A DNA stretch of 5,463 nucleotides. It comes from Gammaproteobacteria bacterium (GTDB lineage Bacteria; Pseudomonadota; Gammaproteobacteria; Pseudomonadales; Pseudohongiellaceae). Position 1 is the first letter of the stretch; every line of letters starts with the position of its first letter. The translations under genes and the position numbers were made by a program. Of this stretch, positions 1-4,221 are shown piece by piece. Location of the stretch: the NCBI GenBank assembly GCA_016762995.1, contig JAESUT010000231.1, positions 1 to 5,463 on the forward strand, written 5' to 3'. Under the pieces are notes generated by a model. That model did not search any database. It saw only the letters and a program-made list of their open reading frames with translations, and was not told the DNA's origin.

Positions 1-119
1 GGGCCTCAAGCAACAGAACACATCGGGGAATCTTTTGCCTACTAATTTTCAGAACAGGTTTTCCAAAATTCCGAATATTCCAGATCCACTACAAAAGCTG
101 GCTACTACTACTTGCAGTA
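1..119. other. Non-coding stretch downstream of the operon
   Basis: No open frame with a ribosome site crosses this stretch on either strand, and I see no tRNA, strong hairpin plus T-run, or repeat. It may hold the operon end or lead into a gene outside the window. Confidence 0.4.
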
Positions 120-371
120 CTATAGCTTATTATAGGCATAGCCTAATAACCAGCCCGCCAAACCTGCAGTCAATGCCCATACAATCAAGCCAACAATTGC
201 CCCAACAGAAGTAATCTGCCAATCTATAGAGCCCATATCTATATGGAACATCAAACTTGTCATACTCGACATCATGCCAGGGAATATACTTACAAGAAGA
301 ATACACGTAATCCAGATTACCGAAACGCTTAATGCCGACGCAATTGCCAATTTGTAAGGGACTATAGCCAT
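120..371 (-). CDS. DUF5676-like two-helix membrane protein
   Basis: A small inner-membrane protein of 83 residues with the start chosen at 369-371, downstream of a GGAGG site. The upstream ATG at 381-383 would give 87 residues. Two hydrophobic helices: KLAIASALSVSVIWITCILL and, near the C-terminus, TSVGAIVGLIVWALTAGLAG followed by WLLGYAYNKL. The ending (V-G-x-I-x-G-L, then G-x-x-G-W-L followed by Y-N-K-L) matches my memory of the DUF5676 family. The loop between the helices is unusually Met-rich (PGMMSSMTSLMFHIDM: five Met in this stretch plus the final one, and a His), a composition that often binds Cu(I) or Ag(I). That role is inferred. It is the last gene I can support in the operon, 64 bp after the helical-protein gene. 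Confidence 0.75.
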   Translation of the reverse strand: MAIVPYKLAIASALSVSVIWITCILLVSIFPGMMSSMTSLMFHIDMGSIDWQITSVGAIVGLIVWALTAGLAGWLLGYAYNKL

Positions 372-376
372 ATGTT

Positions 377-381
377 CCTCC
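377..381 (-). promoter_or_regulatory. Strong ribosome binding site fixing the DUF5676-like gene start
   Basis: GGAGG with 5-bp spacing precedes the ATG at 369-371. The in-frame ATG four codons upstream (381-383) would place this motif inside the coding region and has no comparable site of its own. Confidence 0.75.
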
Positions 382-394
382 ATCGCTTAAGAAA

Positions 395-407
395 GTTAGT
401 TACTAAC
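395..407. repeat. 13-bp perfect palindrome between two operon genes
   Basis: GTTAGT-T-ACTAAC, 6-bp perfect arms around one base, lies in the 64-bp gap before the DUF5676-like gene. A second small dyad, ATTC-TTC-GAAT, lies just beside it (411-421). With a one-base loop the first cannot form a good RNA hairpin, so a protein-binding site is likelier than a terminator. It may also be chance. Confidence 0.35.
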
Positions 408-435
408 CCGATTCTTCGAATTGCTGGCAGAAGAG

Positions 436-894
436 CTACATATCTGCCAATCGAAGAGAGTTCTTGACCATGAGCATCGACTCATGGGTTTCCATATCAA
501 CTAGACTCTGTAGTAAATCATGGGCTGAGCCGCCAATACTTCGAGCGAGCAGATGCTTATACAGTTCGACTATCTGCTCATGTAGATTTACAACTTCAGT
601 CACTATTTCCTCCATAGCCATATTAGCAAGTGGTTTCGAGCAGTGCTGGTGACCGATAATCGGCATTTTATCAATATACTCGTAGCACCACGTATTCAAG
701 GCGCTGGTAGTAGCCGTTTTTTCGAAGTTATCCAATACTTGGATTAACTTATTCTCATGATCTGACAAATAAACAAGAAGCATGCGTTCTCTTTCTCCAA
801 CTGCGGTATCCGCACAGTGCTCCATGCACTCCTGCAGTTGAAGATGAAGCTTACGAGACCAAAGTAATACGTCTCTTAACGTTTCTATATTCAT
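436..894 (-). CDS. Unrecognised all-helical, His/Glu-rich protein (possible ferritin-like bundle)
   Basis: I do not recognise this 152-residue protein with certainty. It has no signal peptide or membrane segment, so it should be cytoplasmic. The sequence predicts four amphipathic helices: about 4-28, 34-60, 93-118 and 124-150. Each carries His/Glu/Cys pairs: C23 and C27 in ECMEHC, H46-E47, H105-E106 with E110 and H114, and E135, H137 and E138 in VDMETHESM. The connection between helices 2 and 3 holds C70, H82, H84 and C85 (GHQHC). This layout resembles ferritin-like or haemerythrin-like four-helix metal proteins, but I see no canonical ExxH pair, so that is only a structural guess. The start is supported by AAGGA 6 bp before the ATG at 892-894. 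It follows the cytochrome gene by 65 bp on the same strand. Confidence 0.7.
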   Translation of the reverse strand: MNIETLRDVLLWSRKLHLQLQECMEHCADTAVGERERMLLVYLSDHENKLIQVLDNFEKTATTSALNTWCYEYIDKMPIIGHQHCSKPLANMAMEEIVTEVVNLHEQIVELYKHLLARSIGGSAHDLLQSLVDMETHESMLMVKNSLRLADM

Positions 895-959
895 AAATGT
901 TCCTTATACAAATATGGGTTCACCGCACCAAAATTCAGCGGCTCAACGCTTCAGGTCAA

Positions 960-1331
960 TTATTTTTCTTGGGCTTCATCTTGCTGAGCCTCCGCACGGG
1001 CCTCTGCCTGTGTTCGCACCTGCGCAGCCGTTGCATTTGCTGCCTGAATAAATGTCAACACATCTCTAGTTTCTTTACCGGTAAGTCCTGCCCTGACTCG
1101 CATGTGAAATACTGATGAGATCCATTGGTCATCACGCAATTCATTTGGCGAACGAAGATTGTGGCAACGCGTACAATTTTCTGCCCAGGTCTGAGCGCCG
1201 TCAGCTAGGCTCCCCGGAGCGGGAAAATCAGCAGCCAATGCAGCAGATGACGCCCAAAGAAAACCTAACGTGATTACCAATTTAACGGCCGCTTTCTCAC
1301 TTGATCTCATCTTTTCAGTAATAGTATTCAT
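960..1331 (-). CDS. Periplasmic monohaem cytochrome c
   Basis: A small (123-residue) class I-like c-type cytochrome that would shuttle electrons in the periplasm. An N-terminal signal (hydrophobic stretch about 17-30, cleavage near SAALA|ADF) is followed by the haem attachment motif C53-T-R-C56-H57. M77 (FHMRVRAGLTG) is the likely distal axial ligand, and KETRDVLTFIQAAN (86-99) is the usual C-terminal helix. After it is a tail of about 24 residues rich in Ala, Glu, Gln and Arg, probably helical and not part of the fold. The core is short for the family. AAGGA at 1338-1342 lies 6 bp before the ATG and overlaps the porin stop codon, with only 9 bp between the genes. The tight pairing with a porin and metal-type genes suggests a redox step in the envelope. 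Partner and substrate are unknown. Confidence 0.9.
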   Translation of the reverse strand: MNTITEKMRSSEKAAVKLVITLGFLWASSAALAADFPAPGSLADGAQTWAENCTRCHNLRSPNELRDDQWISSVFHMRVRAGLTGKETRDVLTFIQAANATAAQVRTQAEARAEAQQDEAQEK

Positions 1332-1340
1332 AGTGGTTCC

Positions 1341-2549
1341 TTAGAATCCGTAGGTTAGTTGAACTGTTAAGCGATCCTCATCAGCCTCTGAATCGGTCAA
1401 TCCATCATTCAACTCATAGCCGAGTTTGAAGATAGCGCTATTTGTAAGGAGATAGTTCAGGCCGATTGCCCATTGTTCTTGATCGGCGCTGTCGTGTGGT
1501 GAATCAAAGTCTGTATAGCGCATGACGTACTCAAATTTGGATTGCCCAGGACGATATGAAGCTTGTGTATACCAAGTCTCCCAGATTGCTCCTTCCGACG
1601 CTGCAGCACCAAATGCTGTCCCCCCAACTTCCGATTCCACATACTCCCCACGCAGATAGAAATTGTTTCTTTGGTAGGCGAAATCAGCGCCGATTACATC
1701 GTAATCACGTGCGCCTTCTCCGCCAAGAATAGAACTATCACCTTCATGTATGTCGCTAACTGTCGCCTTACCGGATGCCAGCGAAAATCCCAACTCTAAA
1801 CTCGACATAGGAAATACAGCGAAGCGTCCCCCATAAACTTTCTCACCGTCTTCATCCGAGCCCGCGCCCTCGGCTTCAATCCCATCTAGCTCAAATTCCC
1901 CATCTTCAAATTCCGCAACCAAAACCGGACCGTTACTAACGAAAAGCGCGTAGTTAGTACGCGTCCGACCAAGTGGAAAACCTCCTCGTAGTTGGAAGCC
2001 CACATCTGCAACCGGCGCAGCCCCGTCATGCGCAAAGCCCGTAGGCGCAGATGCCAGTTTATTTATCCAAGAGGGGTGTAGGTTTTGCCGAAATTGACCG
2101 ATGGGACTGAGAAACTTTCCAGCTACAAGGGTGATGTAGTCATTAAGAAAAACATCCACTGATAAATACTCCAACTTAACCTCAGTCTCACCATCATCAC
2201 CTACTTCGATTTCGAGCTCACTTTCCAACATGACAATATCGCGATATTGATAGTGGAAAATTGGTGCAAAACGGCCCACGTTAAAACTACCGTCTTCAGA
2301 GTCCGAGTCCTGATAGCCAACGTCAGCATAGCCCGATAGGTGAACCAAGGAATCGGAATAACGCCACTCTTCCGCTTCGCTGTGTCTCACACTATCAATT
2401 TGCAGCTGTCCAATCCGCTCCTTTAATTTCTCAAGCTCTTCATTAAGTTCTTCTAGAGACTCAGCAGCAATACTATTGGTCCCACAGAGCATCCCTACAA
2501 TCAAGGTACTTGCGACAATAGATGTTTTCATATTCCCAATATTTATCAT
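1341..2549 (-). CDS. Outer-membrane porin (OprO/OprP-like beta-barrel)
   Basis: An outer-membrane protein of about 402 residues, probably a trimeric 16-strand porin. A Sec signal (core TSIVASTLIVGMLCG, probable cleavage after SIAA) is followed by a short acidic coiled coil (SLEELNEELEKLKERIGQL), as in many marine porins. Then come alternating amphipathic strands with aromatic girdles and a terminal TVQLTYGF ending in Phe, the BAM recognition signature. Strand and loop features such as VAGKFLSPIGQFRQNLHPSW recall the phosphate-selective porin O/P family. The loops are strongly acidic (for example EFEDGEFELDG), which would favour cations. The substrate is not determinable here. The start is uncertain: ATGs at 2559-2561, 2547-2549 and 2529-2531 are in frame. 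I chose 2549 because GGGGA precedes it by 5 bp. The stop codon overlaps the ribosome site of the cytochrome gene, so translation is probably coupled. Confidence 0.85.
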   Translation of the reverse strand: MINIGNMKTSIVASTLIVGMLCGTNSIAAESLEELNEELEKLKERIGQLQIDSVRHSEAEEWRYSDSLVHLSGYADVGYQDSDSEDGSFNVGRFAPIFHYQYRDIVMLESELEIEVGDDGETEVKLEYLSVDVFLNDYITLVAGKFLSPIGQFRQNLHPSWINKLASAPTGFAHDGAAPVADVGFQLRGGFPLGRTRTNYALFVSNGPVLVAEFEDGEFELDGIEAEGAGSDEDGEKVYGGRFAVFPMSSLELGFSLASGKATVSDIHEGDSSILGGEGARDYDVIGADFAYQRNNFYLRGEYVESEVGGTAFGAAASEGAIWETWYTQASYRPGQSKFEYVMRYTDFDSPHDSADQEQWAIGLNYLLTNSAIFKLGYELNDGLTDSEADEDRLTVQLTYGF

Positions 2550-2584
2550 TTCTTTCCCCATTGTTATATTGATACCTGCTAATG

Positions 2585-3247
2585 CTAATCGCTTTTAGCA
2601 CTGTGTATTTGGTCGACCACGCTAAGCCTTGGTACAAACGCGGGCGTAATATTCATGTAGCGTTGATAGACATCCCCGAATTCCATAAGAGCAATTTTTT
2701 CCTCCTGCTTTGCCAATTTCACATACACAATCACTAGAATCGGAAACATTACAACCGTAGGCAACGTTGGCCATTGCAACAAGAACCCAAACATAATCAT
2801 GATGAAAGCGACATATTGTGGATGTCTGCATCGGGCATACCACCCTTCGGTAGCCAACGTACGGTTTTGTTGGGCCTTGTGTAGAACGCTCCACGCAGAC
2901 GAGAGCAAGAAAAACCCTAGAACGATAATTATATTGCTTGCAATATGCAGCGGATCGAAATGCGCGTTTCCCTCGAGCCCTAATAGTGTGTGCAGTAGAT
3001 GTCCGTTCTCATGTGCAAAAAAATCGATACCAGGATATTTTTCGGTCAGCCAGCCAGAAAGAAAATATATCGTCAACGGGAATCCATACATCTCGGTGAA
3101 CAATGCCACTATAAACGCAGAGAATACGCCCAGACTTCGCCAGTCGGATTTTGATTGTGGCTTTGCAAAACTAAAAGCAAAGAATATGAAAATGGCCGAG
3201 TTCAGTATAACCAGCGTCCATAGACCATAAGATGAGTTGCTATCCAT
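2585..3247 (-). CDS. ICMT/PEMT-family integral membrane methyltransferase-like protein
   Basis: A 220-residue polytopic membrane protein of the isoprenylcysteine carboxyl methyltransferase / phospholipid methyltransferase superfamily. Predicted helices lie at about 10-28, 39-63 and 102-122, with a hairpin at about 147-177. The superfamily signature sits in the C-terminal half: GWYARCRHPQYV (135-146, with R141-H-P-Q-Y145), then the K180-Q-E-E183 and FG-x-x-Y-x-x-Y segment (190-197) that helps form the S-adenosylmethionine pocket. Between helices 2 and 3 is a His-rich loop with H79, H83, H86, H96 and H101, which could bind metal. Bacteria generally lack CAAX protein prenylation, so the real substrate is unknown. 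An AAGG site lies 8 bp before the ATG at 3245-3247. Third gene of the operon. Confidence 0.82.
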   Translation of the reverse strand: MDSNSSYGLWTLVILNSAIFIFFAFSFAKPQSKSDWRSLGVFSAFIVALFTEMYGFPLTIYFLSGWLTEKYPGIDFFAHENGHLLHTLLGLEGNAHFDPLHIASNIIIVLGFFLLSSAWSVLHKAQQNRTLATEGWYARCRHPQYVAFIMIMFGFLLQWPTLPTVVMFPILVIVYVKLAKQEEKIALMEFGDVYQRYMNITPAFVPRLSVVDQIHSAKSD

Positions 3248-3258
3248 TTTCTTGACCT

Positions 3259-3561
3259 TTAGTGGTGACGGTTCGAGGAATTTTTGCCTTCTTCCAGACC
3301 ACGCCTGTAGGCTTTCTCTTCTGCGCTACCAGGAGCGGTATCGCCAATCTTCTCGCCCTGCCCTTGTTGATTGTGATTTCCGTGGCCCCCATGACCACCA
3401 TGCATGAACATGTGCATCAGTGGGCACAGGCCAAGAATCAAAAAAGGCAACCACTGAAAAAGGTGTTGACGGTGTTCCATAAGTAAAAAATATGAAGCAG
3501 CTCCGATCAAAAAGAGTGCCGGTATTGCCCGGGGTGACGACCAAAACGATTTCTCAAACAT
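3259..3561 (-). CDS. DUF2933-like small His/Met-rich membrane protein
   Basis: A 100-residue inner-membrane protein with two predicted helices (about 13-28 and 36-53). At the end of helix 2 and just after it is a dense cluster of soft-metal ligands: C46, M49, H50, M51, M53, H54, then H57, H60 and H63 in a HGGHGGHGNH stretch. A polar Gln/Gly/Glu-rich tail ends in a His pair. The MEHRQH loop followed by CPLMHMFMHGGHGG is what I recognise as the DUF2933 pattern, common beside copper/heavy-metal resistance genes. Metal binding is inferred from composition, and no biochemical role is known to me. The ATG at 3559-3561 is preceded by GGAG with 6-bp spacing. The stop is 11 bp before the methyltransferase-like gene, whose ribosome site nearly abuts it, which suggests coupled translation. 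Confidence 0.8.
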   Translation of the reverse strand: MFEKSFWSSPRAIPALFLIGAASYFLLMEHRQHLFQWLPFLILGLCPLMHMFMHGGHGGHGNHNQQGQGEKIGDTAPGSAEEKAYRRGLEEGKNSSNRHH

Positions 3562-3602
3562 CTCGTTCTCCAGAACTATTTGTTAGCAAATTCGACTCTT
3601 TG

Positions 3603-4007
3603 TTATGATTCAAAATCTTCTATTAAATGACAAACCATGTGCCCGGTAGGCACTTTGCCTGGTTTCTTCTCCCATTCAGCTACGGCTAGTTTCATGCGTA
3701 GTCTCAGAGCAATGGCCTCTTTGTTCCTCAGTGCAGTTTCCTGTAATCGAGCTCTGATTATTTCCCTTACCAAAGGGCAGGGTGAGTTGCCATTCTCAGC
3801 CTCACTGGTCATTTTTTGAATATCATCCACTGAGAAGCCCAGATTCCTTGCGCAAAGCACAAACCGCAGCCTGTCTCTCTCCTTTTCGCCATATTCCTTG
3901 TATCCATTGATGCGACTACGGCGTGGATTTAGAATGCCTATTCTTGTATAGAATCGAACAGTATGCGGGGATGTTTCCAGCGCATCCGCTAATTGTTTGA
4001 CCTTCAA
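3603..4007 (-). CDS. MerR-family metal-type transcriptional regulator
   Basis: DNA-binding, probably metal-sensing regulator that would twist the 19-bp-spacer promoter just upstream. The N-terminal winged helix-turn-helix is complete: VKQLADALETSPHTVRFYTR, then the wing with NGYKEYGEKERDRLRFV. Next come the LGFSVDDI segment and a long dimerisation helix (REIIRARLQE onward). In numbering from the upstream ATG, the possible effector ligands are C86 (SPCPLV, at the position of the dimer-helix Cys of ZntR/PbrR), H132, C135 and H136 (GHMVCHLIED). The middle Cys pair of ZntR is absent, so the ion cannot be assigned. I chose the TTG start at 4005-4007 because AAGGGG precedes it by 7 bp and relatives begin at this point (M-K-V-x-x-L-A). 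The ATG at 4032-4034 adds nine residues and has no good ribosome site. First gene of the operon, 41 bp before the next. Confidence 0.92.
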   Translation of the reverse strand: MKVKQLADALETSPHTVRFYTRIGILNPRRSRINGYKEYGEKERDRLRFVLCARNLGFSVDDIQKMTSEAENGNSPCPLVREIIRARLQETALRNKEAIALRLRMKLAVAEWEKKPGKVPTGHMVCHLIEDFES

Positions 4008-4014
4008 GAACACA

Positions 4015-4020
4015 CCCCTT
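4015..4020 (-). promoter_or_regulatory. Ribosome binding site that decides the merR-like gene start
   Basis: AAGGGG lies 7 bp upstream of a TTG codon at 4005-4007. The upstream in-frame ATG at 4032-4034 has no recognisable Shine-Dalgarno sequence before it. Confidence 0.6.
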
Positions 4021-4100
4021 CGTTTATGACACATAGCGACTTACAAGCCAGCGAGGATATTCGACCTTTCAAGTACGTGTAGAAATATTTGAATGTCACT

Positions 4101-4119
4101 GTTAAGTCTTAAACTTAAC
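4101..4119. repeat. 19-bp perfect inverted repeat in the operon leader
   Basis: GTTAAGT-TTAAG-ACTTAAC on the minus strand: 7-bp perfect arms around a 5-bp centre. It starts only 9 bp downstream of the -10 hexamer at 4129-4134, so it covers or follows the predicted transcription start. It could be a second operator (a bound protein would block initiation or clearance) or a weak AT-rich hairpin. No convincing -35/-10 pair flanks it. Its centre is 36 bp from the centre of the spacer dyad. Confidence 0.5.
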
Positions 4120-4128
4120 TTAGCCAGC

Positions 4129-4159
4129 ATCTTAAGGCTGTGTGTAAGACACAGGTCAA
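4129..4159 (-). promoter_or_regulatory. MerR-type promoter with operator dyad in a 19-bp spacer
   Basis: On the minus strand, a -35 TTGACC (4154-4159) and a -10 TAAGAT (4129-4134) are separated by 19 bp. Within and overlapping the start of the spacer is the inverted repeat CTGTGT-CTTAC-ACACAG (4138-4154), with 6-bp perfect arms. Over-long 19-20 bp spacing with a dyad between the hexamers is the hallmark of promoters untwisted by activated MerR-family regulators. The layout resembles the merT promoter (TTGACT, 19 bp, TAAGGT). The predicted start is near 4122. The gene directly downstream encodes a MerR-family protein, so autoregulation and control of the operon is the simplest reading. Confidence 0.75.
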
Positions 4160-4198
4160 CGGGCTAGCGGGGGCATTAGAATGGTAGTTGTAGAAGAG

Positions 4199-4212
4199 TT
4201 GATTTAGATCAA
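4199..4212. promoter_or_regulatory. FNR/ANR-type binding site (TTGAT-N4-ATCAA)
   Basis: TTGATTTAGATCAA is a perfect match to the FNR/ANR/DNR consensus, with both 5-bp half-sites intact and a 4-bp spacer. It is intergenic, 9 bp past the antiporter stop codon and upstream of the MerR-type promoter. Its centre is about 83 bp before the start point predicted from the -10 at 4129-4134, close to a class I activator position (about -82.5). No good -10 is found at the class II spacing. The best hexamer, TCTAAT, is about 4 bp too close. FNR-family control (oxygen or redox) of the downstream operon is an inference from the match and position. Confidence 0.6.
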
Positions 4213-4221
4213 GAAATGAAG

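Larger units (their letters stand above)
120..4122 (-). other. Probable seven-gene transcription unit
   Basis: Seven consecutive same-strand genes (MerR-type regulator, DUF2933-like, methyltransferase-like, porin, cytochrome c, helical protein, DUF5676-like) follow the MerR-type promoter. The gaps are 41, 11, about 23-35, 9, 65 and 64 bp. I found no GC-rich hairpin followed by a T-run in any gap. Ribosome sites abut or overlap upstream stop codons for the methyltransferase-like and cytochrome genes. The last two genes, with larger gaps, could also have their own weak promoter, but I see no convincing one. Confidence 0.6.

Noticed and set aside
895..959. A separate promoter for the helical-protein gene using TATAAG
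   Set aside because: The hexamer overlaps the ribosome site, so the transcript would start too close to the ATG, and no matching -35 is present.
2481..2500. Lipobox in the porin signal peptide (GMLC)
   Set aside because: Leu directly before the Cys does not fit a lipobox, and the downstream SIAA site and beta-barrel fit ordinary Sec cleavage.
2799..3230. A 143-codon open frame on the plus strand
   Set aside because: It lies wholly opposite the methyltransferase-like gene, whose protein has clear family motifs. The plus-strand product has no recognisable domain and no good ribosome site.
4160..4185. GC-rich run with GGGCTAGCGGGGGC as an antiporter terminator
   Set aside because: The only dyad is the 6-bp GCTAGC palindrome with no loop and no T-run follows on the minus strand, so no terminator is supported.
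4167..4212. A class II FNR promoter using TCTAAT as -10
   Set aside because: The hexamer is a good match but is about 4 bp too close to the FNR box for the strict -41.5 geometry.
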